Below are positions 1 to 8,060 of a DNA stretch of 51,794 nucleotides, one piece after another. The DNA lies in the NCBI RefSeq assembly GCF_003014735.1, contig NZ_PYAX01000029.1, positions 1-51,794 of the forward strand, given 5' to 3'. The notes beneath the pieces were generated by a model. The model saw nothing but the letters and a program-made list of their open reading frames with translations, made no database searches and was not told the DNA's origin. This DNA is from Saccharothrix carnea (lineage in GTDB: Bacteria; Actinomycetota; Actinomycetes; Mycobacteriales; Pseudonocardiaceae). A program made the translations under genes and the position numbers. Positions within the stretch are counted from its first letter, which is position 1. Each line of letters begins with the position of its first letter.

Positions 1-26
1 GCGGACGCGAGCCGGGTGCTGCGCAT
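1..26 (-). CDS. 5' end of an unidentified gene, cut by the window edge
   Basis: An ATG at 26-24 on the minus strand is preceded by an AAGGAG ribosome binding site 8 bases upstream and reads M-R-S-T-R-L-A-S-A before leaving the window. The basic, small-residue start could be a signal peptide. It lies directly downstream of the sigK/rskA pair on the same strand. In mycobacteria SigK controls secreted fasciclin-domain lipoproteins (Mpt70/Mpt83), so a secreted SigK target is possible, but too little is visible to tell. Confidence 0.45.
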
Positions 27-162
27 GGGAGTCGCTCCTTCGAGGACGGTGGCCGGAACTGTGTTTCCCGGCTTGTCATGAGTGATTCGGTACCGGTCGG
101 ACACCGGATTGGTCGAAGCCGGAAAAAAGTCGGGCCGTCTCCGGGGCGACCGCGGTGATTCC

Positions 163-921
163 TCAGACCAGCGGGAGGACCACCACGGTCGGGGTCGTGG
201 GTCGGGGGGACCCGCCTCGTGGCTCCACGGTCAGGCCCACGGCTTCCCGGCCGGTGAAACCACTGGCCAGCAAGGGATCCGGTGGTCGGTCGGAGGACGC
301 GAGCAGACCTGCCGGACGCGGTCCGTCGGCACCGATCAGCCACAGCTGGTACGTGCGGTCCTCCGGCAACCGCGCGAGCCCGTGGGCGAGGAACACCACC
401 TGTCCCCTGGTCGACGACGCCACGACGGTGCCCGTGCCACCACCGGCCACGTCACCCCGCACGAGCTTGGCGTCCGGTGCGGCCAGCAGGTCGGCGACCT
501 GGCTGTTGCGGGTGTTGACCTGCTCCAGGGCGCGCAGGTCGCGTTCGAGTCGGTTGTTCGTGTCGACGGCCTGGACGCCCAGCGTCACGGCCACCGCGAT
601 ACCCGCCGCGGCGGCCAGCGCCGCCGTCCCGCGCGACCACCTCGATCGCGTTCCCAATCGGACGGTCACGGTGTCCGGCCGCAACTGTCGGGTGTGGACG
701 ACGGCGGCCAGCACCCGGTCGCGCAGGTGGGCGGGCGGTTCGACGGTGGCCTCACCCGCCAGCAGGGCGGTGGTCTCGAGCAGTTCGGCGGTCTCCTGGG
801 CACAGCCCGAGCAGCCCGCGAGGTGGTCCTCGAAGAGGCGCCGCTCGTCGTCGGAGAGCGCGTCGAGCACGTAGGCGCCGATCAGCGTGTGCGCTTCGAT
901 GCGCGCGGTGTCGTCGGTCAT
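163..921 (-). CDS. rskA: Anti-sigma-K factor (RskA family)
   Basis: A 252-residue membrane-bound anti-sigma factor. The N-terminal cytosolic part carries an H-x3-C-x2-C zinc-binding-type motif (DHLAGCSGC) typical of anti-sigma domains. A single transmembrane helix lies around residues 90-112 (Ala/Val-rich), and the extracytoplasmic C-terminal part resembles the RskA domain (YQLWLIGADG, then GLTVEPRGGSP near the end). Start chosen at the ATG whose first bases overlap the sigma factor stop (ATGA), so the two are translationally coupled. It should sequester the sigma factor encoded upstream and release it on regulated proteolysis. Length is close to mycobacterial RskA (232 residues). Confidence 0.88.
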   Translation of the reverse strand: MTDDTARIEAHTLIGAYVLDALSDDERRLFEDHLAGCSGCAQETAELLETTALLAGEATVEPPAHLRDRVLAAVVHTRQLRPDTVTVRLGTRSRWSRGTAALAAAAGIAVAVTLGVQAVDTNNRLERDLRALEQVNTRNSQVADLLAAPDAKLVRGDVAGGGTGTVVASSTRGQVVFLAHGLARLPEDRTYQLWLIGADGPRPAGLLASSDRPPDPLLASGFTGREAVGLTVEPRGGSPRPTTPTVVVLPLV

Positions 922-1508
922 CGGGTCACCCCCAGGCAGTCTCGGAGTCTGATCAAGCCGTCGCGCATCCTGGTCTTGACCGTGCCCAGCGGGATGCCGA
1001 GCACGGAGGCCGTCTCCGGATAGGTGTAGCCCTGGAAGTAGCCGAGCAGGATCGACTCGCGCTGCAGGTCGGTCAACGTCGACAGGCACCGCCGCACCTG
1101 CCGCCGTTCGATGCGTGCCGCGACCTGCTCGCTGACCGCGTCGAACGGCGTCTCCACGTCGAGGCGGGCGGCGAGGTCCTCCCGGCGGGTCGCGGCCTGC
1201 GCGGACCGGACCCGGTCCACGGCCCGGCGGTGCGCCATCGTCATCACCCACGCCAAGGCACTGCCCCGGCCCGGGTCGAAGCGGGCAGCGGTGCGCCACA
1301 CCTCGACCAGCACCTCCTGCGTGACCTCCTCCGACTGCGCGTGATCACGCACCACGCGGCGAACCAGGCTGAACACCCTGCCCGCCACCACGTCGTACAG
1401 CCGCGCGAACGCCTTGTCGTCACCGCGCGCGACCTGGGTCAGCAGCTCGTCGGCGGTGGCCTCCTGCCCGGCGGACACGGCCTGGAGCTTGCGCTCACGC
1501 CCTGCCAT
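918..1508 (-). CDS. sigK: ECF RNA polymerase sigma factor, SigK type
   Basis: A 196-residue extracytoplasmic-function sigma factor. Region 2 is visible at about residues 35-100 (FARLYDVVAGRVFSLVRR, the EEVTQEVLVEVWR core-binding segment, MTMAHRRAVDRVRS) and region 4 at about 140-190 (LTDLQRESILLGYFQGYTYPE, then the helix-turn-helix LGIPLGTVKTRMRDGL). Start is an ATG preceded by AAGGGG. It is followed with a 4-base overlap by an RskA-type anti-sigma gene, the arrangement known for sigK-rskA in mycobacteria and relatives. An ATG with a stronger Shine-Dalgarno lies 40 bases upstream in another frame and is listed separately. Confidence 0.9.
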   Translation of the reverse strand: MAGRERKLQAVSAGQEATADELLTQVARGDDKAFARLYDVVAGRVFSLVRRVVRDHAQSEEVTQEVLVEVWRTAARFDPGRGSALAWVMTMAHRRAVDRVRSAQAATRREDLAARLDVETPFDAVSEQVAARIERRQVRRCLSTLTDLQRESILLGYFQGYTYPETASVLGIPLGTVKTRMRDGLIRLRDCLGVTR

Positions 1509-1548
1509 CGTGCCCCTTGCCGACCCGCCGGTTGACCGACCGAAACAT
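1495..1548 (-). CDS. Possible 17-codon upstream ORF overlapping the sigK start
   Basis: On the minus strand GAGGAGG is followed six bases later by an ATG at 1548 that opens a 17-residue frame (M-F-R-S-V-N-R-R...) ending in TGA at 1495, after the sigK ATG at 1508. It is out of frame with sigK. The ribosome binding site is better than that of sigK itself, so this may be a leader that couples or meters translation of the sigma factor. No homology can be judged at this length; chance is a real alternative. Confidence 0.3.
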   Translation of the reverse strand: MFRSVNRRVGKGHDGRA

Positions 1549-1742
1549 GAACCCTCCTCAGACTGAGCGCACCGCTATCCCTTGTTCGTCTCCCGAGGCG
1601 GATCGGATTGGTTCGCGTGGTCGCCGTCACCCGGCGGCGCCCGGCCGTCTCGGTACGGGAACCGATCCAGGATCCCGAACGACCCTCTGCACAGCACGAC
1701 AAGCCGCCGGTTCACGCCACCACCCACTTCCGGAGGCAACCT

Positions 1743-2711
1743 GTGAGGCCAGTGACGTCGTATCCGCACGAACGGGAGGTCGACCAGGGCGAAGCCGTCG
1801 ACAGGACCGCGGGCGCGCGCGACACCGCGACCTGCCGGATCACCGGCCGTGACTCCTCCGTGCTCGGTCCGGTCCTCATCCGCGCCGGGCTGGGCATCGC
1901 CGGCCCGGGACCGGCCGACGTCGAGGTCAGGTCCGGTCGCGAGGGCTACGTCGGGCTCGCGGACGGGCGGCGAACCGACCTGCCCGACGTCACGGCCGTG
2001 TTCCGGTGGGCGCGGGCGTTGCCCACCGGCCCGCGGGCGATCCGGCGTGCCGACCCCGCCGAGATCGCCGCCACACCGGCGTCGGTCATCGGCGCGTACC
2101 TCGCGGTTGACGACAGCGGCGAGCCGTTCGACTCGTTCCACGACGACCCCGACGCCTTGGCCGAGGCCGTGCGACGGGTCGGCGCGAAGTTCGGGATGGC
2201 GGAAGCTCGCGCCGCGGCCTCGACCCTGCAGTTCCTCGTCGCGGCCGGGCTGTGGTCGGTGGCCCTCGGCGCGCTGGCCCGCGGCGGAGTCGTACCCGAC
2301 CTGGACGGGCTGCGGTACCGCCTCGGCGAGGACGCTTCCGTGCGACTGGCCCTGGGCGAACCCGGCGGCTGGACCACCACCGACGACCCCGCGCCGCTGC
2401 TGCTGAGCGCCGTGGTCGAGGAGCACTTGAAGCCGTTCCACGCGAGGTTGCGCACCGTCGCCAAGGTCGCCGAGGGTTTGCTGTGGGGCAACGCCGCCGC
2501 AGCCCTGCGCAGCGCACTGCGACCACTGCCCGCCGGTCTGCACGACCTCGGCGCCCGTCTGCTGACCACAGCGGAACTGCGCGACACGGTGTCCCCTGAC
2601 GGCGCCCGCCGCAGCTGCTGCCTGTTCTACCGCACACCCACCGGCCACACGTGCCGCACCTGCCCGCTCGTCGGCGCCACCGTCATCCGGCAACGAGGAC
2701 ACCACGCCTGA
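1743..2711 (+). CDS. FhuF-like siderophore-iron reductase
   Basis: A 322-residue protein ending in a Cys-Cys-x10-Cys-x2-Cys motif (SCCLFYR then CRTCPL, residues about 290-312), the 2Fe-2S ligand pattern of the FhuF C-terminal domain. FhuF-family proteins reduce ferric siderophores in the cytosol to release iron. The start is a GTG preceded six bases by GGAGG; an upstream ATG at 1608 would add 45 low-complexity residues without a ribosome site. It is divergent from sigK/rskA. A siderophore-type ABC importer at 6.8-10.2 kb is a plausible functional partner. Confidence 0.8.
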   Translation: MRPVTSYPHEREVDQGEAVDRTAGARDTATCRITGRDSSVLGPVLIRAGLGIAGPGPADVEVRSGREGYVGLADGRRTDLPDVTAVFRWARALPTGPRAIRRADPAEIAATPASVIGAYLAVDDSGEPFDSFHDDPDALAEAVRRVGAKFGMAEARAAASTLQFLVAAGLWSVALGALARGGVVPDLDGLRYRLGEDASVRLALGEPGGWTTTDDPAPLLLSAVVEEHLKPFHARLRTVAKVAEGLLWGNAAAALRSALRPLPAGLHDLGARLLTTAELRDTVSPDGARRSCCLFYRTPTGHTCRTCPLVGATVIRQRGHHA

Positions 2712-2866
2712 GCAGCATCGTCGCGTCACCCGATCCACGTGGGCGGCTGCGTGACGATGCGGGGGTGCTTCGTTCACCGGCTGACCGCTGGGGATCACAG
2801 GTTGCTCGACGTCGCGGTGCGGACGTTCCGCGGGATCGTGGTCGAGGACGAGGTGGACGGGTGGGT

Positions 2867-2888
2867 GTGGGGCTGCCGGCAGCCCCAC
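2867..2888. terminator. 22-base perfect palindrome between convergent genes
   Basis: A perfect 22-base GC-rich inverted repeat (arms start GTGGGGCTGCC) sits between the convergent fhuF-like and arsR-like genes, where a bidirectional terminator is expected. No T-tract follows, as is usual for actinomycete terminators. Apart from this, 2712-2928 shows no convincing gene. Confidence 0.55.
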
Positions 2889-2928
2889 GTCGGTGGGTAC
2901 TCGCAGTCGGTCCGAGGGGATTTCGGCG

Positions 2929-3285
2929 TCAATCGTGGTCCGGACGGCCGGTGAGGTGGTGGTCGGCGGTCTCGACCGCTTCGGCCAGCAGCCGCCGCAC
3001 GTGGCCGCCCCGCACCCGGTAGACGGCGCGGCGGCCCTCGCGGCGCACGGACACCAGGCCGGCCAGCTTCAGCTTCGCCAGGTGCTGGGACACCGCGGGC
3101 CGGGCGATCCCCACCGCGGCGGCCAGGGTGGTGACGTCGTACTCCGCACCGCACAGCAGCCACATCATCCGCAGCCGGGTCGCGTCCGCCAGCATCCGGA
3201 ACCCGTCGACGGCCGCCTCGACGTGTCTGCCAGTAGGTAGCTGTTGCCAGTCATGCGTTGTTGCAACGTCGTCGCGTGCGTACAT
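2929..3285 (-). CDS. ArsR/SmtB-family metal-sensing repressor
   Basis: A 118-residue winged-helix regulator: FRMLADATRLRMMWLL, then a recognition helix VGIARPAVSQHLAKLKLAGLV and a beta-wing VRREGRRAVYRVR, the ArsR/SmtB fold. The usual ELCVC metal site of ArsR/CadC is absent; one Cys (LLCGAEYDV) and a C-terminal HH...DHD cluster resemble NmtR/KmtR-type nickel/cobalt sensors. The start is the ATG at 3285; upstream frame extends without support. It is divergent from an MFS transporter with a His-rich tail, which it most likely represses until metal binds. Confidence 0.85.
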   Translation of the reverse strand: MYARDDVATTHDWQQLPTGRHVEAAVDGFRMLADATRLRMMWLLCGAEYDVTTLAAAVGIARPAVSQHLAKLKLAGLVSVRREGRRAVYRVRGGHVRRLLAEAVETADHHLTGRPDHD

Positions 3286-3343
3286 GAGCACGTATGGTGT
3301 CACCCGGTTCCGCCCAGCGCCAGCCGACCGGAGGTGCGCACCA
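3286..3343. promoter_or_regulatory. Divergent promoter/operator region of arsR-like and MFS genes
   Basis: The 58 bases between the divergent repressor and transporter starts must hold both promoters. A short inverted repeat CGTTG-3-CAACG lies just inside the repressor gene at 3255-3267 and could be part of an operator. No clean -35/-10 pair is obvious by eye. Confidence 0.35.
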
Positions 3344-4690
3344 ATGCCCGGGGTGTTGTCGAATCGCACGTACCGACGCCTGTTCACCGCCCAGGTCGTC
3401 GCCCTGGCCGGCACCGGCCTGGCCACCGTCGCCCTGGGCCTGCTGGCCTACGACCTGGCCGGACCGGATGCGGGCGCGGTGCTCGGGACGGCGTTCGCGA
3501 TCAAGATGGTGGCCTACGTCGGCATCGGTCCCCTCGCGGCGGTCCTGGCCGCCCGCTTCCCGCGCAAGCACCTGCTGGTGGGCCTGGACCTCGTGCGCGT
3601 GGCGGTCGCGGCCGCCCTGCCGTGGGTGGCCGAGGTGTGGCAGGTGTACCTGCTGATCTTCCTGCTCCAGGCGGCCTCGGCGGCGTTCACCCCGACCTTC
3701 CAGGCCACCATCCCCGACGTCCTCACCGAGGAACGCGACTACACCCGTGCCCTGAGCCTCTCGCGCCTGGCCTACGACCTGGAGAGCCTGCTCAGCCCGC
3801 TGCTGGCCGCCGCGGTCCTCCTGGTGGTCGGCCACGACTCCCTGTTCGTCGGCACCGCGACCGGGTTCGCCGCCTCGGCGCTGCTGGTGTCGGCGGCGGC
3901 CCTGCCCCGATCACACCGCGCGGCGGCGGGCCGCTCGATCACCGCCACCACGCGTGGCCTCCGCGTCTACCTGGGCACACCGCGCCTGCGCGGCCTGCTC
4001 GCCGCGCACCTGGCCGTCGCCGCCGCCGGGTCGGTGGTCCTGGTCGATACCGTCGTCTACGTCCGCGACCTGCTCGGGCGCGGCGAGACCGCCGTCGCCG
4101 TCGCCCTGGCCGCCTACGGCTCGGGTTCGCTGATCGCGGCCCTGGCACTGCCCCGCGTCCTGGACCGCCGGCCCGACCGCCCGGTCGTGCTGCGCGCGAC
4201 GGTCGCGCTCGCCGCACTGCTGGTGGTCGCGGTTCCGGCCACCGCCTTCCTCGACGACCTGCGGTGGTACGCCCTCCTGGCGCTGTGGGCCGCGCTCGGC
4301 GCCGCCGGGTCGTTCGTGCTCACCCCCGGTGGACGGCTGCTGCGCCGGTCGGCGCACCGACCGGACCTGTCGGCCGTCTTCGCCGCCGATTTCACCCTCT
4401 CCCACGCCTGCTGGCTGGTCTGCTACCCCCTGGCCGGGTGGCTGGCCACCGTCACGTCGATGACCGCGACCCTGCTGGTGCTCGGCCTCGTCGCGACCGC
4501 CGCCGCCACCGCCGCGATCCGGCTGTGGCCCGCCCACGACCCGGAGGTCGTCGAACACGAGCACCACGGCCTCGACTCCGACCACGACCACCTCCACGGC
4601 GCGGTGATGGTGGGCGAGTGGCACCGACATGCGCACCCGTACCGGATCGACGACCTCCACGCCCGCTGGCCGGCCGACGTCCGGCGTTGA
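3344..4690 (+). CDS. MFS transporter with His/Asp-rich C-terminal tail, putative metal exporter
   Basis: A 448-residue major facilitator protein with about 12 hydrophobic segments, starting NRTYRRLFTAQVVALAG and including the FPRKHLLVG loop after the second or third helix. The last 50 residues are cytosolic and rich in His and Asp (EHEHHGLDSDHDHLHG, WHRHAHPYR), typical of Ni/Co/Zn-handling transporters of the NreB/NrsD kind. ATG start chosen for the GGAGG nine bases upstream. Its regulator is the divergent ArsR-family protein. A multidrug efflux role cannot be excluded, but the tail argues for divalent metal. Confidence 0.82.
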   Translation: MPGVLSNRTYRRLFTAQVVALAGTGLATVALGLLAYDLAGPDAGAVLGTAFAIKMVAYVGIGPLAAVLAARFPRKHLLVGLDLVRVAVAAALPWVAEVWQVYLLIFLLQAASAAFTPTFQATIPDVLTEERDYTRALSLSRLAYDLESLLSPLLAAAVLLVVGHDSLFVGTATGFAASALLVSAAALPRSHRAAAGRSITATTRGLRVYLGTPRLRGLLAAHLAVAAAGSVVLVDTVVYVRDLLGRGETAVAVALAAYGSGSLIAALALPRVLDRRPDRPVVLRATVALAALLVVAVPATAFLDDLRWYALLALWAALGAAGSFVLTPGGRLLRRSAHRPDLSAVFAADFTLSHACWLVCYPLAGWLATVTSMTATLLVLGLVATAAATAAIRLWPAHDPEVVEHEHHGLDSDHDHLHGAVMVGEWHRHAHPYRIDDLHARWPADVRR

Positions 4691-4700
4691 CGGCTTCGGG

Positions 4701-5900
4701 TCACCAGGTGACGGGGAGTCGGTCCAGGCCGCGTGCCATCCGGCCGGGCCGCCAGGACAGCTCGTCCGCACCGACCGCGAGGCGCAGGTCGGGGAAGCGG
4801 CGCAGCAGGGAGCCGATGGCCACGCGCAGCTCGGCTTTGGCCAGCTGCGCGGCGACGCAGTAGTGCGGGCCGAACCCGAACGCCAGGTGCGGGTTCGGTT
4901 TGCGGGTCAGGTCGAGGTCGTCGGGGCGGTCGAAGACGCGGTCGTCGCGGTTGGCGGCGTCGGGGTGCACCATGACCGCGTCGCCGGCGCGGACGAGGAC
5001 GCCGCCCAGTTCGACGTCCTCCAGGGCGATGCGGGTGAAACCCGCCGAGGTGACCAGGGGGTTGAAGCGCAGCAGTTCGTCCACCGCGCGGTCGACGAGC
5101 GAGAGGTCGGCGCGCAGCGCGGCGAGTTGGTCGGGGTTGGTGAGCAGGGTGTAGACGCCGTTGCCGAGTTCGCTGGTCGTCGTCTCCAGACCGGCGTAGA
5201 GCAGGGTCACGCCGAGCACGACCAGTTCGTCCTCGCCGAGCCGGTCGCCGGTGTCCCGCGCCTCGACCAGGGCACCGAGCAGGTCGTCACTCGGCGCACG
5301 GCGGCGGGCGGCGACCAGGCCGGCGACGTAGTCCTTCAGCTTCGCGAACGCGTCGTGGATCTCCTCGCTGGAGAACGCGGTGGTGGCCAGGGCGACGTCG
5401 ATCCAGCCGGCGAACCGGTCGCGGTCGGCCACCGGCACGCCCAGCATCTGGCAGATGACCGCCACCGGCACCGGCACCGCGAAGCCGGCGATCAGGTCCG
5501 CGGGCGGACCCTGGTCCTCGATGCGGTCGAGCAGTTCGTCGGTGACGCGTTGGGCGTGGTCGGCCAGGTGCCCGATCCGCCGGGGGCTGAACGCGGCGGC
5601 GACCAGGCGGCGCAGCCGGGTGTGCTCGGGCGGGTCCACCGTGTGCAGCGTCGCGTCGGTGTGCCTGCGGGGTGAGGCGCGGGGCACGTCGCGGTCCAGG
5701 AGCGCGGCCCGGCTGAACCGGGGGTCGCTGAGCACCGTGCGGACGTCGGCGTGCCGCACGGCCAGCCACGCGTCACCGCCGTGGGGCAGGGAGATGCGGC
5801 TGAGCGGTTCGTGGTCCCGGAGGTGGGTGTACTCCGGTTCGAGCTCCAGTCCGGTCGGTTCGCGGAACGGGTAGGCGCGGGCTGCCTGCGTGGGTCGCAT
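4701..5900 (-). CDS. Cytochrome P450 (bacterial class I)
   Basis: A 399-residue soluble P450. Visible are the I-helix AGLETT (236-241, in place of the usual AGxDT/ET), the ELLR K-helix motif (275-278) and the heme-binding loop FGFGPHYCVA with the thiolate Cys at about 348. The Gly two residues after this Cys, normally conserved, is Ala. Sequence style (RAYPF..., HTVDPPEHTRLRRLV) is that of actinomycete secondary-metabolite hydroxylases (CYP105/107-like). ATG at 5900 preferred, with GGGGA upstream; a TTG at 5912 is possible. Divergent from a methyltransferase gene. Substrate unknown. Confidence 0.88.
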   Translation of the reverse strand: MRPTQAARAYPFREPTGLELEPEYTHLRDHEPLSRISLPHGGDAWLAVRHADVRTVLSDPRFSRAALLDRDVPRASPRRHTDATLHTVDPPEHTRLRRLVAAAFSPRRIGHLADHAQRVTDELLDRIEDQGPPADLIAGFAVPVPVAVICQMLGVPVADRDRFAGWIDVALATTAFSSEEIHDAFAKLKDYVAGLVAARRRAPSDDLLGALVEARDTGDRLGEDELVVLGVTLLYAGLETTTSELGNGVYTLLTNPDQLAALRADLSLVDRAVDELLRFNPLVTSAGFTRIALEDVELGGVLVRAGDAVMVHPDAANRDDRVFDRPDDLDLTRKPNPHLAFGFGPHYCVAAQLAKAELRVAIGSLLRRFPDLRLAVGADELSWRPGRMARGLDRLPVTW

Positions 5901-6055
5901 CGGTGTCCCCAATCCCGTGAGGTCCGGTCACCGCCAGTGGTCGTCCTGACGGGTCGCGAAGTTCCCGGACCGCTCACCGCGGGAACCGATCGGCACCCGC
6001 CGACGACCAGTGGGACGGAGCGGTCCGCGCGATCACACGACCTGGATGGAGCGGC

Positions 6056-6793
6056 ATGGGCTGGTACGAGGACGACGACCTGTGGGTGAGTTTCGCCGAG
6101 GTGATGTTCCCGCCGCGCCGCGCGGTGGAGGCGGAGCAGCTGGTGGCCACCTCGCCGTTGTTCGAGGTCGCCCCGGGCGATCGGGTGCTCGACCTGGCGT
6201 GCGGCCCGGCGACGCACCTGGTGCCGTTGGCCCGGCGCGGGGCGGTGGTCACGGGGGTGGACCTGAGCGAGGCGATGCTGGCGCGGGCGCGTGAGGCGTG
6301 CGAGGAGGCGGGAGTCCAGGCGCGGTTGGTGCGGGCGGACATGCGGGAGCACGTCGAGCCGGCCACCTACGACCTGGTGATCAACGTGTACACGTCGTTC
6401 GGCTACTTCACCGACCCCGGCGAGAACCTGGCCGTGCTGCGCAACGCCCACGCCAGCCTGGCACCCGGCGGCCGACTGCTGGTCGACGTGATGGGCAAGG
6501 AGGTGTTCGCCGGGTGGGTGGGCCGACCGCAGGCGGTGGACGTCGCCGGTGGCACGGTGTTCATGCGCGACACCGTCCTGGACGACTGGACGCGCGTGCG
6601 CAGCGACTGGACCTGGGTGCGCGGTGACGAGGTGCGGCGCACGTCGCTGTTCTCCACCCTCTACAGCGCCGCCGAGCTGCGCGGGTTGTTCGAGGCGGCG
6701 GGGTTCGGCGAGGTCGAGTGCTTCGGCGACTTCGACTGCTCCCCCTACGACAACCGCGCCCGGCGGCTGATCGTGCGGGGCACCCGCGCCTGA
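6056..6793 (+). CDS. Class I SAM-dependent methyltransferase
   Basis: A 245-residue Rossmann methyltransferase. Motif I is VLDLACGPATHLVPLA (about 43-58), followed by GVDLSEAML (motif II), DLVINVYTSFGYF and LAPGGRLLVDVMG (motif III). The C-terminal half is a small substrate domain (RSDWTWVRGDEVRRT). This shape matches small-molecule methyltransferases of the methyltransf_25/11 groups. Start supported by GGAG five bases upstream. It is divergent from the P450 at 4.7-5.9 kb and convergent with the ABC lipoprotein gene seven bases away. Substrate unknown. Confidence 0.8.
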   Translation: MGWYEDDDLWVSFAEVMFPPRRAVEAEQLVATSPLFEVAPGDRVLDLACGPATHLVPLARRGAVVTGVDLSEAMLARAREACEEAGVQARLVRADMREHVEPATYDLVINVYTSFGYFTDPGENLAVLRNAHASLAPGGRLLVDVMGKEVFAGWVGRPQAVDVAGGTVFMRDTVLDDWTRVRSDWTWVRGDEVRRTSLFSTLYSAAELRGLFEAAGFGEVECFGDFDCSPYDNRARRLIVRGTRA

Positions 6794-6800
6794 CGGTCGA

Positions 6801-8018
6801 TCAGGACGAGCGGGCGAAGCAGGTGCCCTCGGCGCCCGGGAACAGGTCGGGTGCCAGGCCGATGGCGATGTCCCGGATGAGCACGTCCACGTCGAGGTAG
6901 GTCTTGGCGCGGCACTCCTCGAAGTTCTCGTCCACACCGGCGATGAAGCTGTTCTCCCTCAACGGCCGGAACTGGTTCGTGCGCGGGTCGGCCTTGAGCG
7001 CGTCACGGGTCATCTTGATGGGGTCGTAGACGATGAAGAAGTCGGCATCGGCCGCGGTGCCCACGGCCTTCTCGAAGTCGTACGGTTGGCCGTTGGGCGC
7101 CGGGTTGTCGGGCGCGAACACGTTGTCCACGCCGAGTTGGGTGAGCAGCCTGCCGACCAGGGTTTCGGCGCCGTGCCCGTGGACGAACTCGCAGCCGCGC
7201 TCGGGCGCGACGCAGAGGTAGCCCACCCGGCGGTTGTCGATCTTGCCGGAGACGGTGGCGACGACCTCGTCGTAGCGGGCCTTGATGCTGTCGAACTCGG
7301 TGTTGGCGGCGGCTTCGGCGTTGTAGAACGCCGCCACCACCTTGATCCACTCCGCGGAGGCCAGGGCGTGGCGCTCCAACCGGTTGGACACGCTCACGCC
7401 GGGCATCCCGGCGGCGCGGGCGTTGCTGATGTCGTCGAAGCCCTTGCCGAACCCGGACATCAGGATGACCTGGTTCTCCAGGCCCAGCACGGCTTCCTTG
7501 TTCAGGTCGGTGTACTCGCCGATCGACATCGGCTTGCCCGCGGCCTCGACCACCCCGGCGTACCACTCGTCCTTCTGCGCGTTGCCCAGCAACTGGCCGC
7601 TCAGCCCGGTGATGCTCTTGTTCTTGCCCAGCCGGTCGACCATGGCGAGGGCGTTGAACGAGGTGACCGACACGTTGGTGACCGGGACCTGGACGACCAG
7701 CGCGCCTTCGAGGTCGCCGGTGGCCTCGGGTGCGGGTGTGCCGCACTGGTAGAGCACGTACTTCAGCTCGGGGCCGCCGGCGTTCTCGGTGTCGGCGAGC
7801 GTGATGGTCTTGTAGGAGTCGTGGTAGCTGATCTTCCACAGCTCGGACTCGGTGACCGTGCTCTTGTCCGGGAAGTAGTCGCGTCCCTCGGCGTAGTCGG
7901 TGACGCAGCCCTCGGCCTCCGCCGGGCTGCCCGACGCGCCGGAACCCGGGCTCGCGCAGCCGGCGAGGGCCAGGGGTAGCGCGAGCAGCGCGACGACCGA
8001 GCGGGTGAGTGTGTTCAC
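6801..8018 (-). CDS. Siderophore/heme-type ABC transporter substrate-binding lipoprotein
   Basis: A 405-residue periplasmic-binding-type lipoprotein. It has a signal peptide with lipobox LALAGC (cleavage before Cys about 20) followed by a Gly/Ser linker. The rest has the two-lobe FecB/BtuF-like pattern with paired Cys residues (LCVAPERGCEF). GTG start with AGGAGAG eight bases upstream. Last gene of a permease-ATPase-binding protein operon on the minus strand. Binding of a ferric siderophore or related metal complex is inferred from the transporter class; ligand not readable. Confidence 0.83.
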   Translation of the reverse strand: MNTLTRSVVALLALPLALAGCASPGSGASGSPAEAEGCVTDYAEGRDYFPDKSTVTESELWKISYHDSYKTITLADTENAGGPELKYVLYQCGTPAPEATGDLEGALVVQVPVTNVSVTSFNALAMVDRLGKNKSITGLSGQLLGNAQKDEWYAGVVEAAGKPMSIGEYTDLNKEAVLGLENQVILMSGFGKGFDDISNARAAGMPGVSVSNRLERHALASAEWIKVVAAFYNAEAAANTEFDSIKARYDEVVATVSGKIDNRRVGYLCVAPERGCEFVHGHGAETLVGRLLTQLGVDNVFAPDNPAPNGQPYDFEKAVGTAADADFFIVYDPIKMTRDALKADPRTNQFRPLRENSFIAGVDENFEECRAKTYLDVDVLIRDIAIGLAPDLFPGAEGTCFARSS

Positions 8019-8060
8019 GGTGGTGCTCTCCTGCGTGCGTGAGTGGTTGGTGGCGGGCGC

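Noticed and set aside
2739..2954. 71-residue plus-strand ORF between the fhuF-like and arsR-like genes
   Set aside because: No ribosome site, it runs across a 22-base palindrome that looks like a terminator, and the product resembles nothing.
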